A DNA stretch of 64,000 nucleotides from Pseudomaricurvus sp050633365 (GCA_050633365.1 JBOEGJ010000009.1:62001-126000); one strand, 5' to 3'; numbered from the stretch's first letter, positions 16,898 to 24,606 are shown. Notes: a model not told the origin generated them from the letters alone. Made by a program: numbers and translations.

Positions 16898-17872
16898 ATG
16901 AAACTGCAGCAACTGCGATACATTTGGGAAGTTGCCCATCACGATTTAAATGTATCCGCAACCGCACAAAGTTTGTACACATCGCAGCCGGGTATTAGTA
17001 AGCAAATACGGTTGTTAGAAGATGAATTGGGAGTTGAGGTGTTTTCCCGCAGTGGCAAGCATCTTACGCGGATTACGCCTGCCGGTGAGGCCATTTTAAA
17101 GACCGCTGGCGAAATCCTTCGTAAAGTTGAGAGCATTAAGCAGGTTGCTCAAGAGTTTAGTAATGAGAAGAAGGGAAGTCTCTCATTGGCCACGACTCAC
17201 ACTCAGGCACGTTATGCGCTGCCGAATATTATCGAGACCTTTATTGACCGCTACCCCGATGTGTCTCTGCATATGCATCAGGGTACGCCCATGCAAATTT
17301 CCGAGATGGCAGCAGACGGCACGGTTGATTTTGCGGTTGCCACAGAGGCTTTAGAGTTATTTAGCGATTTGATCATGATGCCTTGTTATCGCTGGAATCG
17401 CTGCGTTGTGGTACCAAAGAATCATCCGCTATGTCAGGTCTCGCAGCTTAGTCTGGAAGACGTCGCCAAACACCCCTTGGTAACCTATGTATTTGGTTTT
17501 ACTGGGCGTTCCAAATTAGATGAGGCGTTCATTGAAAAGGGCTTGGCACCTAAAGTGGTCTTTACCGCCGCAGATGCCGATGTTATCAAGACTTATGTTC
17601 GTCTCGGTCTCGGGGTCGGCATTATTGCCAAAATGGCCTATAACGAAGAGCTCGACAGTGATCTAGTCGCGCTTGATGCCAGTCATCTGTTCCAGCCCAG
17701 TACCACTAAGATTGGGTTTAGACGCGGAACTTTCCTTCGTGGCTATATGTATGAATTCATTGAGCTGTTTGCACCGCATCTTACCAAAGAGGTGGTGACA
17801 GAGGCTTACAGCCGTCATTCAAAGGCCGAAGTTGAGGAATTGTTCTCACATATAGACTTGCCTACTTTCTAA
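16898..17872 (+). CDS. cysB: LysR-type cysteine regulon regulator CysB
   Basis: The 324-residue protein begins MKLQQLRYIWEVAHHDLNVSATA, the CysB-type winged helix-turn-helix (residues 1-60). The effector domain has TTHTQARYALP and VYVF-type segments (TYVFGFTGRSKLDEAF) that bind N-acetylserine, thiosulfate or sulfate in CysB/Cbl. It activates sulfate assimilation genes; cysH, cysI, cysG and a TauE-type exporter are in this window. Length is that of CysB. The gene ends at a long inverted repeat interrupted by the assembly gap. Confidence 0.93.
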   Translation: MKLQQLRYIWEVAHHDLNVSATAQSLYTSQPGISKQIRLLEDELGVEVFSRSGKHLTRITPAGEAILKTAGEILRKVESIKQVAQEFSNEKKGSLSLATTHTQARYALPNIIETFIDRYPDVSLHMHQGTPMQISEMAADGTVDFAVATEALELFSDLIMMPCYRWNRCVVVPKNHPLCQVSQLSLEDVAKHPLVTYVFGFTGRSKLDEAFIEKGLAPKVVFTAADADVIKTYVRLGLGVGIIAKMAYNEELDSDLVALDASHLFQPSTTKIGFRRGTFLRGYMYEFIELFAPHLTKEVVTEAYSRHSKAEVEELFSHIDLPTF

Positions 17873-17897
17873 ATTTCCAAAATTTGAGCGACAGCGC

Positions 17898-17965
17898 AAC
17901 CCTCCAACCGTGAGTTATCNNNNNNNNNNNNNNNNNNNGATAACTCACGGTTGGAGGGTTTTTTT
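17898..17965 (+). terminator. Probable cysB terminator hairpin containing the assembly gap
   Basis: A perfect 22-bp inverted repeat (17898-17919 and 17939-17960) is separated by 19 N at 17920-17938 and followed by a run of T to 17965. As RNA this is a very strong hairpin plus U-tract 25 bases after the cysB stop. The right arm contains GGAGGG, the ribosome binding site of the next gene. Because the gap falls exactly in the loop, the repeat could also be partly an assembly artefact. Confidence 0.65.
17920..17938. other. Assembly gap (19 N)
   Basis: The only ambiguous bases in the window. The true length of the missing sequence is unknown. The gap sits between the arms of a perfect inverted repeat, a structure that often stops sequencing polymerases. 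Confidence 0.98.
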
Positions 17966-18361
17966 ATGTTGTCGAGCGCGGAAATTATCACTGTAGCGAT
18001 TTCTAGTGTAGTAGTGACTGGGGCATCGATCGTCGGTACGGTTTATCTTGCGGGCGACGAGGTTGAGCGTGGAAGTCATGGTTCCGCTTCTCAGGCTGTC
18101 AGATATGAGTTGAGCGACGCATTTTTTACTTGTCGTGATCAAATTGCCAAGGCAATCCCTTACCGTGTTCGCAACGTGAGCGTGGATTCTCGCTCGAGTC
18201 GCTATGATGAGCAGCAAAATAACAATATCGTCTTTATCGATGCCGAGGTGGTTGAGCGGCCAGGGAGCTTTCACAGTAAGAGTAACTATCAGGCCAAGAT
18301 AACCTGTAGTGTTGCCGCTGCCAGCAATGAGGTGGTGGGCTTTAATGTGCGCAAGATGTAG
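17966..18361 (+). CDS. Membrane-anchored or exported protein of unknown function
   Basis: I do not recognise this 131-residue protein. It has one hydrophobic segment (about residues 6-29) that could be a signal anchor, then a polar domain with two cysteines (in FFTCRDQ and AKITCSVA) that could form a disulfide outside the cytoplasm. The segment NNNIVFIDAEVVERPG looks like beta structure. GGAGGG lies seven bases before the ATG, inside the right arm of the cysB terminator hairpin. Codon use looks native. No neighbour suggests a role. Confidence 0.65.
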   Translation: MLSSAEIITVAISSVVVTGASIVGTVYLAGDEVERGSHGSASQAVRYELSDAFFTCRDQIAKAIPYRVRNVSVDSRSSRYDEQQNNNIVFIDAEVVERPGSFHSKSNYQAKITCSVAAASNEVVGFNVRKM

Positions 18362-18449
18362 TTCTAGCGTCTTGAGGTTGGTGCACTACTGCTCGGCAGA
18401 GCAGCAGTGGCTAGGAGCTAAAGTAACTCCCTTGCTAGAGGTTGGGGGC

Positions 18450-18785
18450 TTAGATGAAGTCCAGATCAGGGTTGTCGTTCATGATCTCTTTGAGCTCTTC
18501 TTTTTCGTTGGTTTTCTGCGCTAAAACTTCTTTGACGAACTTGAAGTAAACCGTATAAATCTTGACCGCTTGGCCTTCTTCTTCAACCACAAAGAATGGT
18601 GCGCGATTGACCTTGTGTTCGGCGGCGATCAGCATGCCAGCGCTTTGAGTGTCTCGCTCATCAGCTACCAACACCTCATCGATGTGCTTCATTTGGTCGT
18701 TGCTCTCGAGCTTCTCGAGTACATCGCCACATTTGCCGCAGGGCTCGCCATTGGCCAATATTTTTTTCACTAAGGTGATCTTCAC
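18450..18785 (-). CDS. Thioredoxin/glutaredoxin-like protein downstream of cysH
   Basis: The 111-residue protein has a CxxC motif (NGEPCGKCGDVLEKL, residues about 14-22) near the N-terminus and a cis-proline-like RAPFFVVE segment, as in thioredoxin-fold proteins. A disulfide reductase role is likely. It is the second gene after cysH, 22 bases downstream, so it may supply electrons to the APS reductase or protect it (inference). The GTG start at 18785 follows AAGGAAG; the frame extends upstream into cysH but that part is only overlap. The C-terminus is acidic. Confidence 0.72.
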   Translation of the reverse strand: MKITLVKKILANGEPCGKCGDVLEKLESNDQMKHIDEVLVADERDTQSAGMLIAAEHKVNRAPFFVVEEEGQAVKIYTVYFKFVKEVLAQKTNEKEELKEIMNDNPDLDFI

Positions 18786-18807
18786 TCGAGCTTCCTTCTT
18801 TGGTTCT

Positions 18808-19533
18808 CTATTGTTCGATGTTGGTGCTGTGCAGTCCGCATTCTTTCTTGGTGGCTTCTTCCCACCACCAGCGACCTTCGCGTTCATGTTGGCCTGGGCC
18901 TACGGCGCGGGTACAGGGCTCGCAGCCGATCGAGACAAAGCCTCGATCATGGAGTGCATTATAAGGCACTTGGTGGGCGCGAATATACTCCCAAACCTGT
19001 TGCGAGCTCCAATTGGCTAAGGGATTGAACTTGGTCAGCGTGTCATTTTCACGTGCAAAGACCTTGTCGTCTTGAATGACGGGAATTTGCGCTCGTGTGC
19101 CGGGGCTTTGGTCTTTGCGTTGGCCGGTAACCCAGGCGTCAACATCGAGTAGTTTCTTTCGAAGTGGGGCGATCTTGCGGATCCCGCAGCATTCTTGATG
19201 GTTGTCCTCGTAGAAGCTGAAGAGACCCTTTTCTTGGACTAGCTCTCGAACGGCGTCGCCTTCTGGGCTGACGATATCAATGTAGAGGTCGTAATGATTC
19301 CGGACCTTTTCAATGAATTGATAAGTTTCGGCGTGGAGCCGACCAGTGTCGAGGCAGAATACTTCAACGTCAGGATCAATCTTGTGGGCCATATCGATCA
19401 GAACGACGTCTTCCGCGCCACTGAATGAGATTGCCAAATTGCCAAATTTCTCGATAGCAAAGCGCAATATGTCTTGAGGTGTTTGAGATTGGAGTGTTTT
19501 GTCCAAATCCACGGTGTCCAAAAGCTGAGGCAT
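18808..19533 (-). CDS. cysH: Adenylylsulfate (APS) reductase CysH
   Basis: The 241-residue enzyme reduces activated sulfate to sulfite. It has the ISFSGAEDVVLIDMAH PP-loop. The cysteine pairs ECCGIRK and GCEPCTRAV bind a [4Fe-4S] cluster, and the C-terminal KKECGLH carries the catalytic cysteine. The cluster pairs mark it as the assimilatory APS reductase of Pseudomonas and plants, not the PAPS-specific E. coli enzyme. A thioredoxin-like gene follows; the upstream region contains several palindromes. Confidence 0.95.
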   Translation of the reverse strand: MPQLLDTVDLDKTLQSQTPQDILRFAIEKFGNLAISFSGAEDVVLIDMAHKIDPDVEVFCLDTGRLHAETYQFIEKVRNHYDLYIDIVSPEGDAVRELVQEKGLFSFYEDNHQECCGIRKIAPLRKKLLDVDAWVTGQRKDQSPGTRAQIPVIQDDKVFARENDTLTKFNPLANWSSQQVWEYIRAHQVPYNALHDRGFVSIGCEPCTRAVGPGQHEREGRWWWEEATKKECGLHSTNIEQ

Positions 19534-19984
19534 GTTCGAAGTCCTGACGTTAAAGCGTGCTTGATGATTCTGGCGCGAAAGGATACCAGAGCGATTCGAA
19601 ACTTAACAATAATCTACAGCGATACTGTTATAACCAAAAAGGACGGCATTCAGCTTTCTTCATTCTGTCGTGGAACATTGGTCAATATATGGTTGGTTTT
19701 CAGCTCGAGATACGTCTATATAGTGTTCGTGTATACTTGGACCCTCAATTCTAGAGGGCTCTGGAGAATCTTGACCTAAGGTTAGGTGATAAAGCTAATG
19801 TGAAATATAAAGAGTTTCACGTGAAAATATAGTTCGTTACGATGACGAACTTCCGACTTTTTGGTGTCGATACGGTTTCATAAATTGCGTCGGCATTTGG
19901 AAAAAGGTAGATTGCACCCACTTTATAGTGTTCGCGGCTGACTTGATGTTGGCTCGATTCAATCAATGTTGTGAGGAGTAGCTT
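19534..19984. promoter_or_regulatory. Divergent cysH-thrH intergenic region with three palindromes
   Basis: This 451-base stretch has no convincing gene. It contains three short symmetric elements within 77 bases: ACCTAAGGTTAGGT at 19774-19787, the parS-like TTTCACGTGAAA at 19815-19826, and GTTCGT-N7-ACGAAC at 19832-19850. Promoters for both flanking genes must be here. GAGGAG just upstream of the GTG at 19985 is the thrH ribosome site. Confidence 0.5.
19815..19826. promoter_or_regulatory. parS-like palindrome
   Basis: TTTCACGTGAAA is a perfect 12-base palindrome; with flanks it reads AGTTTCACGTGAAAAT, matching 13 of 16 bases of the common parS consensus TGTTTCACGTGAAACA. One half-site (GTTTCAC) is perfect. 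Confidence 0.45.
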
Positions 19985-20602
19985 GTGGAGTTGGCGTGTT
20001 TAGATTTGGAAGGGGTTTTGATTCCTGAGATTTGGATCAAGTTTGCAGAAAAAACGGGCATCGACAGTCTCAAGGCTACCACCAGAGATATTCCGGATTA
20101 CGACGAGCTGATGACCATGCGTTTAGCCGAATTGGATAAGCACAATTTGGGTTTGAACGAAATTCAGGAGGTTATCTCAACCCTGAGTCCTTTAGAGGGG
20201 GCGCAGGAGTTTGTGAGCTGGCTGCGTGAGAGGTTTCAGGTCATCATTTTATCCGATACTTTTTATGAGTTTGCTGGCCCCTTGATGAAGCAGTTGGGCT
20301 ACCCGACATTGTTGTGTCACAAGCTTACGGTTAGCGAATCGGGCAAGGTGGTCGACTACAATATTCGTCAGGCCAATCCTAAGCGTCAGTCGATCGTTGC
20401 GCTCAAGTCGCTCTATTACCGCACTATCGCCGCCGGTGATTCATACAACGATACCACCATGTTGGCAGAGGCGGACGCGGGCATTTTGTTTAAATCCCCT
20501 CAAAACGTCATTGAGGAGTTTCCGCAGTACCCTGCGGTTCACACCTACGATGATCTGAAGAAAGAGTTTTTGAAGGCGAGCGTTCGAGATTTGACGCTCT
20601 AA
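19985..20602 (+). CDS. thrH: ThrH: phosphoserine phosphatase / homoserine phosphotransferase
   Basis: The 205-residue protein matches Pseudomonas ThrH along its full length: it starts MELACLDLEGVLIPEIWI and keeps KATTRDIPDYDELM, VIILSDTFYEF and AAGDSYNDTTML. It is a HAD enzyme that dephosphorylates phosphoserine and can move the phosphate to homoserine, linking serine and threonine synthesis. The first HAD motif is DLEGV, as in other ThrH proteins. The GTG at 19985 has a strong GAGGAG upstream. Confidence 0.94.
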   Translation: MELACLDLEGVLIPEIWIKFAEKTGIDSLKATTRDIPDYDELMTMRLAELDKHNLGLNEIQEVISTLSPLEGAQEFVSWLRERFQVIILSDTFYEFAGPLMKQLGYPTLLCHKLTVSESGKVVDYNIRQANPKRQSIVALKSLYYRTIAAGDSYNDTTMLAEADAGILFKSPQNVIEEFPQYPAVHTYDDLKKEFLKASVRDLTL

Positions 20603-20662
20603 TTGACTTGTCGATGCAGTGCCAAACGGTATTGCATCGGCTGTGTCTGTAGAAAGGCGGCT

Positions 20663-22057
20663 TTAGTGGCTGCTCGACAGTCCTTCGAGTATCTTGCGGA
20701 TCTTCAGTAGGGACTCCTCGTATTCCTCTTCGGCAATTGAGTCTGCCACGATTCCTCCTCCTCCCCACACAAATACCTGGTCCTTATGGGTGGCCGCCGT
20801 GCGAATGGCGATATTGGTATCCATTTGTCCGTCAAAGCTCAGGTAGCCGATGCTGCCGCAGTAGAGTGATCGCCGCGCACTTTCCAGCTCTTCGATAATT
20901 TCCATGGCGCGAATCTTAGGGGCGCCGGTGATCGATCCTCCAGGAAAGCATGATCTAAGCAGGGAAAGCGATGTTTGGTTGGGTTTGAGTGTTCCCGTTA
21001 TCGTGCTTACAAGATGGTGAACGTTAGGGTAGCTCTCTAGATTGAACAACTTTGGTGTTTTAACGCTGTTGCTCTCGCAGCACTGGCTGAGATCGTTCCT
21101 CAGAAGATCCACAATCATTAGATTCTCTGCGCGGTTCTTTTGGCTGTTTTTCAGGCTCTCGGCGAGCGCTTGATCTTCTTTTTGGGTCTTGCCTCGTCTC
21201 ACGGTGCCTTTAATGGGCTGGGCTGTGACTTGATCATCTCGACAAGCAATAAATCGCTCGGGGGAGTGACTCATGATTGAGCCGAATTCGGTTTTGAAAT
21301 AACAGGAAAAGGGCGACGGCAGTTGGCTTCGAAGTCTTAAATAGCCATCGAGTGGATCACCCTGAAAGTGCGCTTCAAAGCGCTGGGTTAGGTTGGCTTG
21401 GTAGCAGTCCCCGTCGAGAATGTAGCCTTGTATTTTTGCCAGTTGATCTAAGTAGTCGTCTTTACTGGTGTTGCCTGTAAAGCGGCTTGCCTTAAAAGGT
21501 GTTAGTGGTGTTTTCGGCTTGTGGTTATTGTTGTCAGCGAATAGTTGCTTGAGTTTGGTTGCGAATGCATCGCTGTGGTTATTGCGCTGTATGAGTGTGC
21601 AGGTTTTCTGTTGGTGATCTTGTATGACCGCCCAGTGGTATATGCCGATCAATGCGAGAGGGATATCACAGCTCGCTTTATCGTGGTTGAATTTGCTTGC
21701 CCTGTGTCCCGCTTCATAGCCGAGGTAGCCCAGTGCACCTCCGCTGAAGGGGAGTTTTGACGCTTGATGGGTTTGTGGGCTTAGCTGCTCTATGGCGCTC
21801 CAGCAGTCGTCGAAGGGTGTGGTCTTGTTGTCGGCGGTCGATATCGAATGGCACTCATCGCTGTTGGCAATAATTTTGTGGCTTGGATTTGCGCTGATGA
21901 TGTCGTAGCGAGCGTGCTCGTTGTGCGCTTGTTGATCGCAGCAGCTGTCGAGCCAAATGGGCCAGTCCAAATCTTTTACTTGGTTGAAATAGAGATAGCT
22001 GTCTTCGAGGTAGGGAAGCTCGGTGACGATGACTGTCTCAAGTTTTGAGGTGCTCAT
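20663..22057 (-). CDS. pabB: Aminodeoxychorismate synthase component I
   Basis: The 464-residue protein uses glutamine-derived ammonia (from PabA, not in this window) to turn chorismate into aminodeoxychorismate for folate. The N-terminal domain has LPFSGGALGYLGYEAGHRA. The chorismate-binding domain has PIKGTVRRG and the signature CFPGGSITGAPKIRAMEIIEELE. PIKGT, with Lys, is the PabB pattern that forms an enzyme adduct. I chose ATG 22057; the open frame begins 72 bases earlier without better similarity or ribosome site. pabC ends at 210 in this window. Confidence 0.9.
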   Translation of the reverse strand: MSTSKLETVIVTELPYLEDSYLYFNQVKDLDWPIWLDSCCDQQAHNEHARYDIISANPSHKIIANSDECHSISTADNKTTPFDDCWSAIEQLSPQTHQASKLPFSGGALGYLGYEAGHRASKFNHDKASCDIPLALIGIYHWAVIQDHQQKTCTLIQRNNHSDAFATKLKQLFADNNNHKPKTPLTPFKASRFTGNTSKDDYLDQLAKIQGYILDGDCYQANLTQRFEAHFQGDPLDGYLRLRSQLPSPFSCYFKTEFGSIMSHSPERFIACRDDQVTAQPIKGTVRRGKTQKEDQALAESLKNSQKNRAENLMIVDLLRNDLSQCCESNSVKTPKLFNLESYPNVHHLVSTITGTLKPNQTSLSLLRSCFPGGSITGAPKIRAMEIIEELESARRSLYCGSIGYLSFDGQMDTNIAIRTAATHKDQVFVWGGGGIVADSIAEEEYEESLLKIRKILEGLSSSH

Positions 22058-22319
22058 TGATTTGGCTGCTCGATGATCATTGGGCTGCAGGGGAGGCGCA
22101 TTGTAGAAGCTTCCCGGTGTTTTTTCCATTCAGAAAAACTCAATTGGCTAATGCTTAAAGCTGAAATGTAATGGCGTAATTTACAAATAAATCGTGGGTG
22201 GCAACGGCTTCTTGCGTATAATCACCGGCCTGTGATTAAAATTTTATTGAGTGCTGGTGGGTGGCTTTCTTGCCTGTGCTCGAGAGCGTCTCTGGCGACG
22301 ATTTTTGTGAAGAGATTTT

Positions 22320-23288
22320 GTGAAAAGTAGTAGTCGTTTTTTTCCTGCCCGTTTAATGAGTGCCGAGGTCTACGGTGGACTGGCCGAGGATGTGTACTTG
22401 GTCAAGCCAAATAACAGTCCAGATAAGTCTGTTGAGTTAGCAGTGACGCATGTCACCTCGATCGACGGTAGGGTCTCAGCAGAGGCGACACCGTTGGTGT
22501 TGGTGCACGGCCTCTATCAAAACAAGCGCATGTGGTGTTCTGATAGCGCAACATTGGCTGAGTCATTGGTGGCCGTCGGCTTTGATGTTTGGATGTTGGA
22601 GTTTCGCGGTCACGGTCATTCTCCCATTAATCAGTTGTACTCGCGCAATACCATGGCTGATTACGCGCGTTATGATCTGCCCGCCGTTAACATGTTTATC
22701 GAGGAGCAGACCGGCAAACCTGTCAATTGGTTGGGGTGTGGTGCGGGCGGCGGAGCTCTGTTAATGGCGCTTGCCTTGCGCTCATTTGATGAGCAGAGTT
22801 TGGGGCAGGTGCTGGGGATGGGTGTGCCATTTTACGCGGCCAACTGGTCGCGGGTCCCGGGAATCTCTAGTTTACTCATGGCGAGAAGGCTGCAGGCGCA
22901 AGAGGCGTCTGGTCCCGAGCCCGAGCCTATGTCACTGTTGGCCAATTTGGTTAAAGAGAATCATTGGTTCGCTACTCGTGGCGCCTATGCCGGGGTAGAC
23001 CTGTGGCGCGAGCTCGATGGTCTGCGAGAGTCCTGGTGTTGGCTGTTTTCTGATGAGTCGCCCCGGAGTATGGATTCTTCGTTTGGCGCTGATTCTTCCC
23101 AGGGTTTGGCGGATAATTTTCACTGCAAGGCTTTTTCCGAGCTGGAATTTGTCGGGGAGGGGCTTTATTCTTGGTTGGCGAAAAGGCCCTCAACCCTGTT
23201 GTTTGCTAAAGAGGTGGGGCGACTGTTAAGTCTTAAGGAGAAGCTGTCAGATGTTCCATCCGCTGGAAAAGCTCCATCTGTTGCATGA
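22320..23288 (+). CDS. Alpha/beta-hydrolase fold protein lacking the usual nucleophile
   Basis: The 322-residue protein has the fold's early landmarks: PLVLVHGLYQNKRMW (oxyanion region) and FDVWMLEFRGHGHS. At the nucleophile elbow it reads VNWLGCGAGGGALLMALAL; where active members have GxSxG, the serine is glycine (GCGAG). I also find no clear late catalytic histidine. It may be a non-catalytic member or use another residue. The start is GTG 22320. It overlaps the Rieske gene by 38 bases; rraA and yjbQ follow closely, forming a four-gene row. Confidence 0.75.
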   Translation: MKSSSRFFPARLMSAEVYGGLAEDVYLVKPNNSPDKSVELAVTHVTSIDGRVSAEATPLVLVHGLYQNKRMWCSDSATLAESLVAVGFDVWMLEFRGHGHSPINQLYSRNTMADYARYDLPAVNMFIEEQTGKPVNWLGCGAGGGALLMALALRSFDEQSLGQVLGMGVPFYAANWSRVPGISSLLMARRLQAQEASGPEPEPMSLLANLVKENHWFATRGAYAGVDLWRELDGLRESWCWLFSDESPRSMDSSFGADSSQGLADNFHCKAFSELEFVGEGLYSWLAKRPSTLLFAKEVGRLLSLKEKLSDVPSAGKAPSVA

Positions 23289-23556
23289 TGGCTACCAAAA
23301 AACGTTTAAGGTGGGCAGGCAGGAGCTGTTATTAGTGCAGGATGAAGGGCGACTTTATTTGCTCGAAAATCGATGTCCGCACATGGATGCTCCACTGACC
23401 TTTGCCTCTGTGCGCGCTGGAGTGATCCGCTGCCCAATGCACGGCATAGAATTTAATTTACAAACAGGTGAGGGGCGAACGCCTGCACCGCTTTCCCCAA
23501 TTAGAACATTTACACCCGTTTACGACGGTAATGTCGTGGGCGTAGATTTCGTTTGA
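23251..23556 (+). CDS. Small Rieske [2Fe-2S] protein
   Basis: The 101-residue protein consists of one Rieske domain. The two cluster-binding motifs are CPHMDAPL (C-x-H) and CPMHGIEF (C-x-x-H), separated by 15 residues, as in the NirD/ferredoxin-type group. It probably carries electrons to an oxygenase or reductase. No oxygenase gene is in this window. AAGGAG lies ten bases before the ATG, within the preceding hydrolase gene, which it overlaps by 38 bases; the two are likely translationally coupled. Confidence 0.88.
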   Translation: MFHPLEKLHLLHDGYQKTFKVGRQELLLVQDEGRLYLLENRCPHMDAPLTFASVRAGVIRCPMHGIEFNLQTGEGRTPAPLSPIRTFTPVYDGNVVGVDFV

Positions 23557-23591
23557 TTTCATTTGTGCAAATACAGTAATAGAGGTTTTTC

Positions 23592-24080
23592 ATGGAGTAT
23601 TTAACCCCGGATCTTTGCGACGAGTATCCAGAGTTGGTTCGTGTTCTCGAGCCGATGATGAAGAACTATGGAGGGCGCCAATCATTTGGTGGTGAAATAG
23701 TTACTATTAAGTGTTTCGAGGATAATTCGCTGGTGCGCGAGCAGGTTGCTCAGCCGGGTAAGGGCAAGGTTTTAGTGGTAGATGCTGGCGGATCGAAGCG
23801 TCGCGCTTGTCTGGGCGACATGCTGGCAGAAAAGGCAGTTGCAAACGGTTGGGAAGGTATTTTGATGTACGGCTGTATTCGCGATGTGGATGCCATTGCT
23901 GGGCTCGACTTGGGGGTTCAGGCATTGGGGTCGCATCCAATGAAAACCGAAAAGAAGGGCATTGGTGAGCTTAACGTCGAAGTGACCTTTGGTGGTGTGA
24001 CCTTTGTGCCCGGGGAGTTTGCTTACGCGGATAATAATGGTGTGATAGCCTCTGTCTCGGCGCTGGCGATGCCCGCCTAA
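23592..24080 (+). CDS. rraA: RraA, regulator of ribonuclease E activity
   Basis: The 162-residue protein matches RraA: TPDLCDEYPELVRVLEP, the GGSKRRACLGDMLAEKAVANGWEG segment and the GCIRDVDAI motif. In E. coli RraA binds RNase E and lowers mRNA decay. Some relatives of this fold act as HMG/CHA aldolases. The residues GD-x20-RD that bind metal in those are present (LGDML and CIRDVD), so an enzymatic side activity is not excluded. Its proposed target gene, rne, lies 2.7 kb away in this window. Confidence 0.9.
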   Translation: MEYLTPDLCDEYPELVRVLEPMMKNYGGRQSFGGEIVTIKCFEDNSLVREQVAQPGKGKVLVVDAGGSKRRACLGDMLAEKAVANGWEGILMYGCIRDVDAIAGLDLGVQALGSHPMKTEKKGIGELNVEVTFGGVTFVPGEFAYADNNGVIASVSALAMPA

Positions 24081-24108
24081 TGAGCTTGAGTGTCGAGGTG
24101 CAAGCTCT

Positions 24109-24516
24109 GTGATTCTGTCTCTGGAGGTCAGCCCCTCAGGGCAGGGGCTCTGCGACTTTACCCCGCAGGTGAGCGAGTTGGTTGAGTCCCAAGGGCTTGG
24201 CGAAGGGCTTTGTACTTTATACATTCAGCACACATCCGCGAGTCTTCTTGTTCAGGAGAATTATGATTCTTCTGCGCGGCACGACCTAGAGGCTTGGTTG
24301 AATCGTTTAGTGCCAGAGGGGGATTCACTCTACACCCACACCCTTGAGGGTCCCGATGACATGCCTGCTCATATTAAAGCCGCCTTGACGGCGGTATCCA
24401 TTTCGATTCCGATAGTAGATGGGGTTTTGGCATTGGGAGCTTGGCAGGGGGTGTTTCTGTGGGAGCATCGGCATGCTTCTGAGAGGCGAAAGGTGCTTGT
24501 TCATTTAGCGAGTTGA
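24109..24516 (+). CDS. yjbQ: YjbQ/UPF0047 family protein
   Basis: The 135-residue protein has the family motifs YIQHTSASLLVQEN, ARHDLEAWLNRLVP, EGPDDMPAHIKAAL and LGAWQGVFLWEHR. Members have been reported to show weak thiamine phosphate synthase activity, and the true function is not settled. Conserved histidines (HTSAS, MPAHIK, WEHR) form a metal site. The GTG start at 24109 has GAGGTG eight bases upstream. It is the last gene of the row beginning at 22320. Confidence 0.85.
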   Translation: MILSLEVSPSGQGLCDFTPQVSELVESQGLGEGLCTLYIQHTSASLLVQENYDSSARHDLEAWLNRLVPEGDSLYTHTLEGPDDMPAHIKAALTAVSISIPIVDGVLALGAWQGVFLWEHRHASERRKVLVHLAS

Positions 24517-24532
24517 TTTGGTCAGAATTTTT

Positions 24533-24556
24533 CCCTTTTCCCTTTTCCCTTTCCCC
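24533..24556 (-). other. G-quadruplex motif between yjbQ and tusB
   Basis: On the reverse strand four G-tracts (4, 3, 3 and 3 G) are separated by A-loops of 3, 4 and 4 bases, which satisfies the standard intramolecular G-quadruplex pattern. It lies 16 bases after the yjbQ stop and beyond the 3' end of the tusB gene, so it is at the end of the tus transcript. No ordinary terminator is visible here. Confidence 0.55.
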
Positions 24557-24606
24557 TTTTTGCATTCCGCATCTAGGATTATTTGTCGGGCAACCAACTT
24601 ACCAAC

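Noticed and set aside
17898..17960. Inverted repeat as the ends of an insertion sequence or integron element.
   Set aside because: No transposase or target duplication; the T-run and position after cysB fit a terminator.
18381..18410. Inverted repeat CACT-CTGCTC/GAGCAG-AGTG between 18361 and 18450 as a bidirectional terminator.
   Set aside because: The stem is good but imperfect and there is no T-run in either direction; its role is unclear.
20612..20638. Hairpin between thrH and pabB (GATGCA...TGCATC) as a terminator.
   Set aside because: The stem has mismatches and no T-run; too weak to annotate.
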